This document shows positions 11,470 to 26,000 of a DNA stretch of 64,000 nt, piece after piece. Numbering within the stretch: the first letter of the stretch is position 1; each line of letters opens with the position of its first letter. The DNA is taken from assembly GCA_036172665.1 (NCBI GenBank), contig CM069873.1, forward strand, positions 33,904,001 through 33,968,000, read 5' to 3'. Under the pieces are notes generated by a model that was not told the DNA's origin, ran no database searches, and saw nothing but the letters and a program-made list of their open reading frames with translations. The stretch is from Prosopocoilus inquinatus. Lineage: Eukaryota > Arthropoda > Insecta > Coleoptera > Lucanidae. A program made the position numbers and the translations under genes.

Positions 11470-13690
11470 TTGGATGGACTCCAGTAACTCTGATGTGAGA
11501 TACAATGTTTTCGGACGCAGCAGACGCTGGAGATAATTTTAAACGAAACAACACGCATTAGCGTTGTTCCTGTGATGTATCTAATCGATCCTTACTCATC
11601 TATCATGTTATTTGGCGTTTCGATGGACTCCAGTAACTCTGAAGTGAGATACAAAGTTTTCGGACGCAGCAGAAGCTGGAAATAGTTTTGAACGAAACAA
11701 CACGTATTAGCGTTGTTCCTGTGATGTATCTAATCGATCCTTACTTAGCTACTATGTTATTTGACGTTTCGATGGACTCCAATAACTCTGATGTGAGATA
11801 CAAAGTTTTCGGACGCAGCAGAAGCTGGAAATAGTTTTAAACGAAACAACACGCATTAGCGTTGTTCCTGTGATGTATCTAATCGATCCTTACTCATCTA
11901 TCATTATATTTGACGTTTGGATGGACTACAGTAACTCTGATGTGAGATACAAAGTTTACGGACGCAGCAGAAGCTGGAAATAGTTTTAAACGAAACAACA
12001 CGCATTAGCGTTGTTCCTGTGATGTATCTAATCGATCCTTACTTAGCTACTATGTTATTTGACGTTTCGATGGACTCCAATAACTCTGATGTGAGATACA
12101 AAGTTTTCGGACGCAGCAGAAGCTGGAAATAGTTTTGAACGAAACAACACGTATTAGCGTTGTTCCTGTGATGTATCTAATCGATCCTTACTTAGCTACT
12201 ATGTTATTTGACGTTTCGATGGACTCCAATAACTCTGATGTGAGATACAAAGTTTACGGACGCAGCAGAAGCTGGAAATAGTTTTAATCGAAACAACACG
12301 CATTAGCGTTGTTCCTGTGATGTATCTAATCGATCCTTACTCATCTATCATGTTATTTGGCGTCTCGATGGACTCGAGTTTCTCTGATGTGAGATACAAA
12401 GTTTTCGGACGCAGCAGAAGCTGGAAATAGTTTTAAACGAAACAACACGCATTAGCGTTGTTCCTGTGATGTATCTAATCGATCCTTACTCATCTATCAT
12501 GTTATTTGGCGTTTCGATGGACTCCAGAAACTTTGATGTGAGATACGAAGTTTTCGGACGCAGCTGAAGCTGGAAATAGTTTTAAATGAAACAACACGTA
12601 CTAGCGTTGTTCCTGTGATATATCTAATCGATTATTACTCTTCTATCATGTTATTTGACGTTTGGATGGACTCCAGTAACTCTGATGTGAGGTACAAAGT
12701 TTTCGGACGCAGCAGAAGCTGGAAATAGTTTTAAATGAAACAACACGCATTAGCGTTGTTCCTGTGATGTATCTAATGGATCCTTACTCATCTATCATGT
12801 TATTTGACGTTTCGATGGACTCTAGTAACTCTGATGTGAGATACGAAGTTTTTGGACGCAGCAGGAGCTGGAAATAGTTTTAAACGAAACAACACGTATT
12901 AGCGTTGTTCCTGTGATGTATCTAATCGATCCTTACTCATCTATCATGTTATTTGACGTTTGGATGGACTCCAGTAACTCTGATGTGAGATACAATGTTC
13001 TCGGACGCAGCAGAAGCTGGAAATAGTTTTGAACGAAACAACACGTATTAGCGTTGTTCCTGTGATGTATCTAATCGATCCTTACTCATCTATCATGTTA
13101 TTTGGCGTTTCGATGGACTCCAGTAACTCTGATGTGAGATACAAAGTTTTCGGACGCAGCAGAAGCTGGAAATAGTTTTGAACGAGACAACACGTATTAG
13201 CGTTGTTCCTGTGATGTATCTAATCGATCCTTACTCATCTATCATGTTATTTGGCGTTTCGATGGACTCCAGTAACTCTGATGTGAGATACAAAGTTCTC
13301 GGACGCAGCTGAAGCTAGAAATAGTTTTAAACGAAACAACACGCATTAGCGTTGTTCCTGTGATGTATTTAATCGATCCTTACTCATCTATCATGATATT
13401 TGACGTTTGAATGGACTCCAGTAACTCTTATGTGAGATACAAAGTTATCGGATGCAGCAGAAGCTGGAAATAGTTTTCAACGAAACAACACGTATTAGCG
13501 TTGTTCCTGTGATGTATCTAATCGATCCTTACTTATCTACTATGTTATTTGAAGTTTCGATGGACTCCAGTAACTCTGATGTGAGATACGAAATTTTCGA
13601 ACGCAGCAGAATCTGGAAATAGCTTTAAATGAAACAACACGCATTAGCGTTGTTCCTGTGATGTATCTAATCGATCCTTACTCATCTATC
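11470..13690 (+). repeat. Higher-order unit A, partial copy 3
   Basis: It opens with the same CAGACGCTGG monomer type. It then holds two monomers absent from copy 2 at this place (a TATATTTG type and an extra TTAGCTAC type), so the offset to copy 2 grows from 5809 to 6107. From 12346 to about 13690 it tracks 6239-7583, including the CTCGAG variant. After that it jumps to material like 10.9-11.3 kb (offset 18 monomers minus 2), and the regular unit ends. Confidence 0.8.
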
Positions 13691-16500
13691 ATGTTATTTG
13701 ACGTTTCGATGGACTCTAGTAACTCTGATGTGAGATACGAAGTTTTTGGACGCAGCAGGAGCTGGAAATAGTTTTAAACGAAACAACACGTATTAGCGTT
13801 GTTCCTGTTATGGATCTAATCGCTCCTTACTTAGCTACTATGTTATTTGACGTTTCGATGGACTCCAGTAACTCTAATGTGAGATACGAAATTTTCGGAC
13901 GCAGCAGAAGCTGGAAATAGTTTTAAACGAAACAACACGTATTAGCGTTGTTCCTGTGATATATCTAATCGATCCTTACTCATCTATCATGTTATTTGAC
14001 GTTTGGCTGGACTCCAGTAACTCTGATGTGAGGTACAAAGTTTTCGGACGCAACAGAAGCTGGAAATAATTTTAAATGAAACAACACGCATTAGCGTTGT
14101 CCCTGTGATATATCCAATGGATCCTTACTCATCTATCATGTTATTTGACGTTTCGATGGACTCTAGTAACTCTGATGTGAGATACGAAATTTTTGGACGC
14201 AGCAGGAGCTGGAAATAGTTTTAAACGAAACAACACGTATTAGCGTTGTTCCTGTGATGTATCTAATCGATCCTTACTCATCTATCATGTTATTTGACGT
14301 TTGGATGGACTCCAGTAACTCTGATGTGAGATACAATGTTCTCGGACGCAGCAGAAGCTGGAAATAGTTTTGAACGAAACAACACGTATTAGCGTTGTTC
14401 CTGTGATGTATCTAATCGATCCTTACTCATCTATCATGTTATCTGACGTTTGGATGGACTCCAGTAACTCTGATGTGAGATACAAAGTATTCGGACGCAG
14501 CAGAAGCTGGAAATAGTTTTAAACGAAACAACACGCATTAGCGTTGTTCCTGTGATGTATCTAATCGATCCTTACTCATCTATCATGTTATTTGGCGTTT
14601 CGATGGACTCCAGTAACTCTGATGTGAGATACAAAGTTCTCGGACGCAGCTGAAGCTAGAAATAGTTTTAAACGAAACAACACGCATTAGCGTTGTTCCT
14701 GTGATGTATTTAATCGATCCTTACTCATCTATCATGATATTTGACGTTTGAATGGACTCCAGTAACTCTGATGTGAGATACAAAGTTCTCGGACGCAGCA
14801 GAAGCTGGAAATAGTTTTGAACGAAACAACACGTATTAGCGTTGTTCCTGTGATGTATCTAATCGATCCTTACTTATCTACTATGTTATTTGAAGTTTCG
14901 ATGGACTCCAGTAACTCTGATGTGATATACGAAATTTTCGAACGCAGCAGAATCTGGAAATAGTTTTAAATGAAACAACAAGCATTAGCGTTGTTCTTGT
15001 GATGTATCTAATCGATCCTTACTCATCTATCATGTTATTTGACGTTTCGATGGACTCTAGTAACTCTGATGTGAGATACGAAGTTTTTGGACGCAGCAGG
15101 AGCTGGAAATAGTTTTAAACGAAACAACACGCATTAGCGTTGTTACTGTGATGGATCTAATCGCTCCTTACTTAGCTACTATGTTATTTGACGTTTCGAT
15201 GGACTCCAGTAACTCTAATGTGAGATACGAAATTTTCGGACGCAGCAGAAGCTGGAAATAGTTTTAAACGAAACAACACGTATTAGAGTTGTTCCTGTGA
15301 TGTATCTAATCGATCCTTACTCATCTATCATGTTATTTGACGTTTGGATGGACTCCAGTAACTGATGTGAGATACAAAGTTCTCGGACGCAGCAGAAGCT
15401 GGAGATAGTTTTAAACGAAACAACACGCATTAGCGTTGTTCCTGTGATGGATCTAATCGCTCCTTACTTAGCTACTATGTTATTTGACGTTTCGATGGAC
15501 TCCAGTAACTCTAATGTGAGATACGAAATTTTCGGACGCAGCAGAAGCTGGAAATAGTTTTGAACGAAACAACACGTATTAGCGTTGTTCCTGTGATGTA
15601 TCTAATCGATCCTTGCTTATCTATCATGTTATCTGACGTTTGGATGGACTCCAGTAACTCTGATGTGAGATACAATGTTTTCGGACGCAGCAGAAGCTGG
15701 AGATAGTTTTAAACGAAACAACACGCATTAGCGTTGTTCCTGTGATGTATCTAATCGATCCTTACTCATCTATCATGTTATTTGGCGTTTCGATGGACTC
15801 CAGTAACTCTGATGTGAGATACAAAGTTTTCGGACGCAGCAGAAGCTGGAAATAGTTTTGAACGAAACAACACGTATTAGCGTTGTTCCTGTGATGTATC
15901 TAATCGATCCTTACTCATCTATCATGTTATTTGACGTTTGGATGGACTCCAGTAGCTCTGATGTGAGATACAATGTTCTCGGACGCAGGAGATGCTGGAA
16001 ATAGTTTTGAACGAAACAACACGTATTAGCGTTGTTCCTGTGATGTATCTAATCGATCCTTACTCATCTATCATGTTATTTGACGTTTGGATAGACTCCA
16101 GTAACTCTGATGTGAGATACAAAGTTTTCGGACGCAGCAGAAGCTGGAAATAGTTTTAAACGAAACAACACGCATTACCGTTGTTCCTGTGATGTATCTA
16201 ATCGATCCTTACTCATCTATCATGTTATTTGACGTTTGGATGGACTCCAGTAGCTCTGATGTGAGATACAATGTTCTCGGACGCAGCAGATGCTGGAAAT
16301 AGTTTTGAACGAAACAACACGTATTAGCGTTGTTCCTGTGATGTATCTAATCGATCCTTACTCATCTATCATGTTATTTGACGTTTGGATTTACTCCAGT
16401 AACTCTGATGTGAGATACAAAGTTTTCGGACGCAGCAGAAGCTGGAAATAGTTTTAAACGAAACAACACGCATTACCGTTGTTCCTGTGATGTATCTAAT
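13690..16500 (+). repeat. Shuffled satellite zone following unit A
   Basis: These are monomers of the types seen in unit A (ATCGCTCC with AACTCTAATG, GTATTTAATCG, TTATCTAC with GAAGTTTCG, TATCTGACG) in an order that matches no single upstream block for more than a few monomers. Private changes include CCCTGTGATATATCCAATGG near 14100, GAGTTGTTCC at 15286 and CCTTGCTTATC near 15612. The ATCGCTCC monomer appears twice within two monomers (15.15 and 15.45 kb). No non-satellite sequence is present. Confidence 0.75.
15288..15434 (+). repeat. 147-bp monomer, CT deletion
   Basis: GTAACTGATG is at about 15358-15367. The lesion is the same as at 5458 and 11267, but this copy is embedded in different neighbours. 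It is also followed by GGAGATAG instead of GGAAATAG. Confidence 0.95.
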
Positions 16501-17660
16501 CGATCCTTACTCATCTATCATGTTATTTGACGTTTCGATGGACTCTAGTAACTCTGATGTGAGATACGAAGTTTTTGGACGCAGCAGGAGCTGGAAATAG
16601 TTTTAAACGAAACAACACGTATTAGCGTTGTTCCTGTGATGGATCTAATCGCTCCTTACTTAGCTACTATGTTATTTGACGTTTCGATGGACTCCAGTAA
16701 CTCTAATGTGAGATACGAAATTTTCGGACGCAGCAGAAGCTGGAAATAGTTTTAAACGAAACAACACGTATTAGCGTTGTTCCTGTGATGTATCTAATCG
16801 ATCCTTACTCATCTATCATGTTATTTGGCGTTTCGATGGACTCCAGAAACTTTGATGAGAGATACGAAGTTCTCGGACGCAGCTGAAGCTGGAAATAGTT
16901 TTAAATGAAACAACACGTACTAGCGTTGTTCCTGTGATATATCTAATCGATCCTTACTCATCTATCATGTTATTTGACGTTTGGATGGACTCCAGTAACT
17001 CTGATGTGAGATACAAAGTTTTCGGACGCAGCAGAAGCTGGAAATAGTTTTAAACGAAACAACACGCATTACCGTTGTTCCTGTGATGTATCTAATCGAT
17101 CCTTACTCATCTATCATGTTATTTGACGTTTGGATGGACTCCAGTAGCTCTGATGTGAGATACAATGTTCTCGGACGCAGCAGATGCTGGAAATAGTTTT
17201 GAACGAAACAACACGTATTAGCGTTGTTCCTGTGATGTATCTAATCGATCCTTACTCATCTATCATGTTATTTGACGTTTGGATGGACTCCAGTAACTCT
17301 GATGTGAGATACAAAGTTTTCGGACGCAGCAGAAGCTGGAAATAGTTTTAAACGAAACAACACGCATTACCGTTGTTCCTGTGATGTATCTAATCGATCC
17401 TTACTCATCTATCATGTTATTTGACGTTTGGATGGACTCCAGTAGCTCTGATGTGAGATACAATGTTCTCGGACGCAGCAGATGCTGGAAATAGTTTTGA
17501 ACGAAACAACACGTATTAGCGTTGTTCCTGTGATGTATCTAATCGATCCTTACTCATCTATCATGTTATTTGACGTTTGGATTTACTCCAGTAACTCTGA
17601 TGTGAGATACAAAGTTTTCGGACGCAGCAGAAGCTGGAAATAGTTTTAAACGAAACAACA
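15880..17660 (+). repeat. Dimeric (298-bp) sub-array
   Basis: Two monomer types alternate here. One has AGTAGCTCTGATG, AATGTTCTCGG, ATGCTGG, TTTTGAACG and CGTATTAGC. The other has AGTAACTCTGATG, AAAGTTTTCGG, GAAGCTGG, TTTTAAACG and CGCATTACC. The rare GGATTTACTCC variant of the second type is at 16387 and 17579, 8 monomers apart. The block is interrupted by about four monomers near 16.5-16.95 kb. Related dimers recur at 24.4-25.0, 26.4-27.0, 30.2-30.8, 32.2-32.9 and 37.8-38.0 kb. Confidence 0.8.
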
Positions 17661-18990
17661 CGCATTACCGTTGTTCCTGTGATGTATCTAATCGATCCTT
17701 ACTCATCTATCATGTTATTTGACGTTTCGATGGACTCTAGTAACTCTGATGTGAGATACGAAGTTTTTGGACGCAGCAGGAGCTGGAAATAGTTTTAAAC
17801 GAAACAACACGTATTAGCGTTGTTCCTGTGATGGATCTAATCGCTCCTTACTTAGCTACTATGTTATTTGACGTTTCGATGGACTCCAGTAACTCTAATG
17901 TGAGATACGAAATTTTCGGACGCAGCAGAAGCTGGAAATAGTTTTAAACGAAACAACACGTATTAGCGTTGTTCCTGTGATGTATCTAATCGATCCTTAC
18001 TCATCTATCATGTTATTTGGCGTCTCGATGGACTCCAGTAACTCTGATGTGAGATACAAAGGTTTCGGACGCAGCAGAAGCTGGAAATAGTTTTAAACGA
18101 AACAACACGCATTAGCGTTGTTCCTGTGATGTATCTAATCGATCCTTACTCATCTATCATGTTATTTGACGTTTCGATATACTCTAGTAACTCTGATGTG
18201 AGATATGAAGTTTTTGGACGCAGCAGGAGCTGGAAATAGTTTTAAACGAAACAACACGTATTAGCGTTGTTCCTGTGATGTATCTAATCGATCCTTACTC
18301 ATCTATCATTTTATTTGACGTTTGGATATACTACAGTAACTCTGATGTGAGATACAAAGTTTTCGGACGCAGCAGAAGCTGGAAATAGTTTTAAACGAAA
18401 CAACACGCATTAGCGTTGTTCCTGTGATGTATCTAATCGATCCTTACTCATCTATCATGTTATTTGGCGTTTCGATGGACTCCAGTAACTCTGATGTGAG
18501 ATACAAAGTTCTCGGACGCAGCAGAAGCTGGAAATAGTTTTGAACGAAACAACACGTATTAGCGTTGTTCCTGTGATGTATCTAATCGATCCTTACTTAT
18601 CTACTATGTTATTTGAAGTTTCGATGGACTCCAGTAACTCTGATATGAGATAGGAAATTTTCGAACGCAGCAGAATCTGGAAATAGTTTTAAATGAAACA
18701 ACAAGCATTAGCGTTGTTCCTATGATGTATCTAATCGATCCTTACTCATCTATCATGTTATTTGACGTTTCGATGGACTATAGTAACTCTGATGTGAGAT
18801 ACGAAGTTTCTGGACGCAGCAGGAGCTGGAAATAGTTTTAAACGAACCAACACGTATTAGCGTTGTTCCTGTGATGTATCTAATCGATCCTTACTTATCT
18901 ATCATGTTATCTGACGTTTGGATGGACTCCAGTAACTCTGATGTGAGATACAATGTTTTCGGACGCAGCAGAAGCTGGAAATAGTTTTAA
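16500..18990 (+). repeat. Block shared with 25.9-28.4 kb
   Basis: It aligns with about 25884-28374 at a constant offset of 9384 bases (63 monomers minus 3). Anchors are AAAGGTTTCGG (18058 and 27442), TAGGAAATTT (18651 and 28035) and GGATTTACTCC (17579 and 26963). The 3 missing bases are the indels at 22289 and 23777. It stops where 19010 has ATGGATCTAATCGCTCC and the partner has ATGTATCTAATCGATCC. Confidence 0.85.
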
Positions 18991-19149
18991 ACGAAACAAC
19001 ACGCATTAGCGTTGTTCCTGTGATGGATCTAATCGCTCCTTACTTAGCTACTATGTTATTTGACGTTTCGATGGATTCCAGTAACTCTAATGTGAGATAC
19101 GAAATCTTCGGACGCAGCAGAAGCTGGAAATAGTTTTGAACGAAACAAC

Positions 19150-20970
19150 ACGTATTAGCGTTGTTCCTGTGATGTATCTAATCGATCCTTACTTATCTAT
19201 CATGTTATCTGACGTTTGGATGGACTCCAGTAACTCTGATATGAGATACAATGTTTTCGGACGCAGCAGAAGCTGGAGATAGTTTTAAACGAAACAACAC
19301 GCATTAGCGTTGTTCCTGTGATGTATCTAATCGATCCTTACTCATCTATCATGTTATTTGGCGTTTCGATGGACTCCAGTAACTCTGATGTGAGATACAA
19401 AGTTTTCGGACGCAGCAGAAGCTGGAAATAGTTTTGAACGAAACAACACGTATTAGCGTTGTTCCTGTGATGTATCTAATCGATCCTTACTTAGCTACTA
19501 TGTTATTTGACGTTTCGATGGACTCCAATAACTCTGATGTGAAATACAAAGTTTTCGGACGCAGCAGAAGCTGGAAATAGTTTTAAACGAAACAACACGC
19601 ATTAGCGTTGTTCCTGTGATGTATCTAATCGATCCTTACTCATCTATCATTATATTTGACGTTTGGATGGACTACAGTAACTCTGATGTGAGATACAAAG
19701 TTTACGGACGCAGCAGAAGCTGGAAATAGTTTTAAACGAAACAACACGCATTACCGTTGTTCCTGTGATGTATCTAATCGATCCTTACTCATCTATCATG
19801 TTATTTGACGTTTGAATGGACTCCAGTAACTCTGATGTGAGATACAAAGTTCTCGGACGCAGCAGAAGCTGGAAATACTTTTAAACGAAACAACACGCAT
19901 TAGCGTTGTTCCTGTGATGTATCTAATCGATCCTTACTCATCTATCATTATATTTGACGTTTGGATGGACTACAGTAACTCTGATGTGAGATACAAAGTT
20001 TACTTACGCAGCAGAAGCTGGAAATAGTTTTAATCGAAACAACACGCATTAGCGTTGTTCCTGTGATGTATCTAATCGATCCTTACTCATCTATCATGTT
20101 ATTTGGCGTCTCGATGGACTCAAGTAACTCTGATGTGAGATACAAAGTTTTCGGACGCAGCAGACGCTGGAAATAGTTTTAAACGAAACAACACGCATTA
20201 GCGTTGTTCCTGTGATGTATCTAATCGATCCTTACTCATCTATCATGTTATTTGGCGTTTCGATGGACTCCAGAAACTTTGATGTGAGATACGAAGTTCT
20301 CGGACGCAGCTGAAGCTGGAAATAGTTTTAAATGAAACAACACGTACTAGCGTTGTTCCTGTGATATATCTAATCGATCCTTACTCATCTATCATGTTAT
20401 TTGACGTTTGGATGGACTCCAGTAACTCTGATGTGAGGTACAAAGTTTTCGGACGCAGCAGAAGCTGGAAATAGTTTTAAATGAAACAACACGCATTAGC
20501 GTTGTTCCTGTGATGCATCTAATGGATCCTTACTCATCTATCATGTTATTTGACGTTTCGATGGACTCTAGTAACTCTGATGTGAGATACGAAGTTTTTG
20601 GACGCAGCAGGAGCTGGAAATAGTTTTAAACGAAACAACACGCATTAGCGTTGTTCCTGTGATGTATCTAATCGATCCTTACTCATCTATCATGTTATTT
20701 GACGTTTCGATGGACACCAGTAACTCTAATGTGAGATACGAAATTTTCGGACGCAGCAGGAGCTGGAAATAGTTTTAAACGAAACAACACGCATTAGCGT
20801 TGTTCCTGTGATTTATCTAATCGATCCTTACTCATCTATCATGTTATTTGACGTTTGAACGGACTCCAGTAACTCTGATGTGAGATACAAAGTTCTCGGA
20901 CGCAGCAGAAGCTGGAAATAGTTTTGAACGAAACAACACGTATTAGCGTTGTTCCTGTGATGTATCTAAT
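19150..20970 (+). repeat. Block shared with 34.05-35.87 kb
   Basis: It aligns with about 34046-35866 at an offset of 14896 bases (100 monomers minus 4). Shared rare marks are GGACTCAAGTAAC (20116 and 35012), GACACCAGTAACTC (20713 and 35609) and GAACGGACTCC (about 20857 and 35753). The deficit of four bases equals the indels lying between the copies. Confidence 0.85.
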
Positions 20971-21399
20971 CGATCCTTACTTATCTACTATGTTATTTGA
21001 AGTTTCGATGGACTCCAGTAACTCTGATGTGAGATACGAAATTTTCGAACGCAGCAGAATCTGGAAATAGTTTTAAATGAAACAACACGCATTAGCGTTG
21101 TTCCTGTGATGTATCTAATCGATCCTTACTCATCCATCATGTTATTTGACTTTTCGATGGACTCTAGTAACTCTGATGTGAGATACGAAGTTTTTGGACG
21201 CAGCAGGAGCTGGAAATAGTTTTAAACGAAACAACACGCATTAGCGTTGTTCCTGTGATGTATCTAATCGATCCTTACTCATCTATCATGTTATTTGGCG
21301 TCTCGATGGACTCCAGTAACTCTGATGTGAGATACAAAGTATTCGGACGCAGCAGAAGCTGGAAATAGTTTTAAACGAAACAACACGCATTAGCGTTGT

Positions 21400-23030
21400 T
21401 CCTGTGATGTATCTAATCGATCCTTACTCATCTATCATGTTATTTGGCGTTTCGATGGACTCCAGTAACTCTGATGTGAGATACAAAGTTTTCGGACGCA
21501 GCAGAAGCTGGAAATAGTTTTGAACGAAACAACACGTATTAGCGTTGTTCCTGTGATGTATCTAATCGATCCTTACTCATTTATCATGTTATTTGGCGTT
21601 TCGATGGACTCCAGTAACTCTGATGTGAGATACAAAGTTCTCGGACGCAGCTGAAGCTAGAAATAGTTTTAATCGAAACAACACGCATTAGCGTTGTTCC
21701 TGTGATGTATTTAATCGATCCTTACTCATCTATCATGATATTTGACGTTTGAATGGTCTCCAGTAACTCTGATGTGAGATACAAAGTTCTCGGACGCAGC
21801 AGAAGCTGGAAATAGTTTTGAACGAAACAACACGTATTAGCGTTGTTCCTGTGATGTATCTAATCGATCCTTACTTATCTACTATGTTATTTGAAGTTTC
21901 GATGGACTCCAGTAACTCTGATGTGAGATACGAAATTTTCGAACGCAGCAGAATCTGGAAATAGTTTTAAATGAAACAACACGCATTAGCGTTGTTCCTG
22001 TGATGTATCTAATCGATCCTTACTCATCTATCATGTTATTTGACGTTTCGATGGACTCTAGTAACTCTGATGTGAGATACGAAGTTTTTGGACGCAGCAG
22101 GAGCTGGAAATAGTTTTAAACGAAACAACACGTATTAGCGTTGTTCCTGTGATGGATCTAATCGCTCCTTACTTAGCTACTATGTTATTTGACGTTTCGA
22201 TGGACTCCAGTAACTCTAATGTGAGATACGAAATTTTCGGACGCAGCAGAAGCTGGAAATAGTTTTAAACGAAACAACACGTATTAGCGTTGTTCCTGTG
22301 ATGTATCTAATCGATCCTTACTCATCTATCATGTTATTTGACGTTTGGATGGACTCCAGTAACTGATGAGAGATACAAAGTTCTCGGACGCAGCAGAAGC
22401 TGGAAATAGTTTTGAACGAAACAACACGTATTAGCGTTGTTCCTGTGATGTATCTAATCGATCCTTACTTATCTATCATGTTATCTGACGTTTGGATGGA
22501 CTCCAGTAACTCTGATGTGAGATACAATGTTTTCGGACGCAGCAGAAGCTGGAGATAGTTTTAAACGAAACAACACGCATTAGCGTTGTTCCTGTGATGT
22601 ATCTAATCGATCCTTACTCATCTATCATGTTATTTGGCGTTTCGATGGACTCCAGTAACTCTGAAGTGAGATACAAAGTTTTCGGACGCAGCAGAAGCTG
22701 GAAATAGTTTTGAACGAAACAACACGTATTAGCGTTGTTCCTGTGATGTATCTAATCGATCCTTACTTAGCTACTATGTTATTTGACGTTTCGATGGACT
22801 CCAATAACTCTGATGTAAGATACAAAGTTTTCGGACGCAGCAGAAGCTGGAAATAGTTTTAAACGAAACAACACGCATTAGCGTTGTTCCTGTGATGTTT
22901 CTAATCGATCCTTACTCATCTATCATTATATTTGACGTTTGGATGAACTACAGTAACTCTGATGTGAGATACAAAGTTTACGGACGCAGCAGAAGCTGGA
23001 AATAGTTTTAAACGAAACAACACGCATTAC
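21400..23030 (+). repeat. Block shared with the end of unit A (10.38-12.0 kb)
   Basis: About 11 monomers align with 10378-12008 at an offset of 11022 bases (74 monomers minus 4). They share CATTTATCATG, GAATGGTCTCC (21751 and 10729), the CT-deleted monomer and the TATCTGACG monomer that follows. The block links unit A to the start of the 39-monomer unit B. Confidence 0.8.
22289..22435 (+). repeat. 147-bp monomer, CT deletion plus TGAGAG change
   Basis: GTAACTGATGAGAG at about 22359 combines the recurrent CT deletion with a T-to-A change not seen in the earlier copies. The same double change recurs at 35916, so those two copies share a more recent ancestor. Confidence 0.95.
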
Positions 23031-26000
23031 CGTTGTCCCTGTGATGTATCTAATCGATCCTTACTCATCTATCATGTTATTTGACGTTTGAATGGACTCC
23101 AGTAACTCTGATGTGAGATACAAAGTTCTCGGACGCAGCAGAAGCTGGAAATACTTTTAAACGAAACAACACGCATTAGCGTTGTTCCTGTGATGTATCT
23201 AATCGATCCTTACTAATCTATCATTATATTTGAAGTTTGGATGGACTACAGTAACTCTGATGTGAGATACAAAGTTTACGGACGCAGCAGAAGCTGGAAA
23301 TAGTTTTAATCGAAACAACACGCATTAGCGTTGTTCCTGTGATGTATCTAATCGATCCTTACTCATCTATTATGTTATTTGGCGTTTCGATGGACTCCAG
23401 AAACTTTGATGTGAGATACGAAGTTCTCGGACGCAGCTGAAGCTGGAAATAGTTTTAAATGAAACAACACGTACTAGCGTTGTTCCTGTGATATATCTAA
23501 TCGATCCTTACTCTTCTATCATGTGATTTGACGTTTGGATGGACTCCAGTAACTCTGATGTAAGATACGAAGTTTTTGGGCGCAGCAGGAGCTGGAAATA
23601 GTTTTAAACGAAGCAACACGTATTAGCATTGTTCCTGTGATGTATCTAATAGATCCTTATTTATCTATCATGTTATTTGACGTTTCGATGGACTCTAGTA
23701 ACTCTGATGTGAGATACGAAGTTTTTGGACGCAGCAGAAGCTGGAAATAGTTTTAAATGAAACAACACGCATTAGCGTTGTTCCTGTGATGTATCTAATG
23801 GATCCTTACCATCTATCATGTTATTTGACGTTTCGATGGACTCTAGTAACTCTGATGTGAGATACGAAGTTTTTGGACGCAGCAGGAGCTGGAAATAGTT
23901 TTAAACGAAACAACACGTATTAGCGTTGTTCCTGTGATGTATCTAATCGATCCCTACTCATCTATCATGTTATTTGACGTTTGGATGGACTCCAGTAACT
24001 CTGATGTGAGATACAATGTTCTCGGACGCAGCAGATGCTGGAAATAGTTTTGAACGAAACAACACGTATTAGCGTTGTTCCTGTGATGTATCTAATCGAT
24101 CCTTACTCATCTATCATGTTATTTGACGTTTGGATGGACTCCAGTAACTCTGATGTGAGATACAAAGTTTTCGGACGCAGCAGAAGCTGGAAATAGTTTT
24201 AAACGAAACAACACGCATTACCGTTGTTCCTGTGATGTATCTAATCGATCCTTACTCATCTATCATGTTATTTGGCGTCTCGATGGACTCCAGTAACTCT
24301 GATGTGAGATACAAAGTTTTCGGACGCAGCAGAAGCTGGAAATAGTTTTAATCGAAACAACACGCATTAGCGTTGTTCCTGTGATGTATCTAATCGATCC
24401 TTACTCATCTATCATGTTATTTGACGTTTGGATGGACTCCAGTAGCTCTGATGTGAGATACAATGTTCTCGGACGCAGCAGATGCTGGAAATAGTTTTGA
24501 ACGAAACAACACGTATTAGCGTTGTTCCTGTGATGTATCTAATCGATCCTTACTCATCTATCATGTTATTTGACGTTTGGATGGACTCCAGTAACTCTGA
24601 TGTGAGATACAAAGTTTTCGGACGCAGCAGAAGCTGGAAATAGTTTTAAACGAAACAACACGCATTACCGTTGTTCCTGTGATGTATCTAATCGATCCTT
24701 ACTCATCTATCATGTTATTTGACGCTTGGATGGACTCCAGTAGCTCTGATGTGAGATACAATGTTCTCGGACGCAGCAGATGCTGGAAATAGTTTTGAAC
24801 GAAACAACACGTATTAGCGTTGTTCCTGTGATGTATCTAATCGATCCTTACTCATCTATCATGTTATTTGACGTTTGGATTTACTCCAGTAACTCTGATG
24901 TGAGATACAAAGTTTTCGGACGCAGCAGAAGCTGGAAATAGTTTTAAACGAAACAACACGCATTACCGTTGTTCCTGTGATGTATCTAATCGATCCTTAC
25001 TCATCTATCATGTTATTTGGCGTCTCGATGGACTCCAGTAACTCTGATGTGAGATACAAAGGTTTCGGACGCAGCAGAAGCTGGAAATAGTTTTAAACGA
25101 AACAACACGCATTAGCGTTGTTCCTGTGATATATCTAATCGATCCTTACTCATCTATCATGTTATTTGACGTTTCGATGCACTCTAGTAACTCTGATGTG
25201 AGATACGAAGTTTTTGGACGCAGCAGGAGCTGGAAATAGTTTTAAACGAAACAACACGTATTAGCGTTGTTCCTGTGATGTATCTAATCGATCCTTATTT
25301 ATTTATCATGTTATTTGACGTATCGATGGACTCTGGTAACTCTGATGTGAGATACGAAGTTTTTGGGCGCAGCAGGAGCTGGAAATAGTTTTAAACGAAG
25401 CAACACGTATTAGCGTTGTTCCTGTGATGTATCTAATAGATCCTTACTTAGCTACTATGTTATTTGACGTTTCGATGGACTCCAGTAACTCTAATGTGAG
25501 ATACGAAATTTTCGGACGCAGCAGAAGCTGGAAATAGTTTTAAACGAAACAACACGCATTAGCGTTGTTCCTGTGATGTATGTAATCGATCCTTACTCAT
25601 CTATCATGTTATTTGACGTTTCGATGGACTCCAGTAACTCTAATGTGAGATACGAAATTTTCGGGCGCAGCAGAAGCTGGAAATAGTTTTAAACGAAACA
25701 ACACGCATTAGCGTTGTTCCTGTGATGTATCTAATCGATCCTTACTCATCTATCATGTTATTTGACGTTTCGATGGACTCCAGTATCTCTAATGTGAGAT
25801 ACGAAATTTTCGGACGCAGCAGAAGCTGGAAATAGTTTTAAACGAAACAACACGCATTAGCGTTGTTCCTGTGATGTATCTAATCGATCCTTACTCATCT
25901 ATCATGTTATTTGACGTTTCGATGGACTCTAGTAACTCTGATGTGAGATACGAAGTTTTTGGACGCAGCAGGAGCTGGAAATAGTTTTAAACGAAACAAC

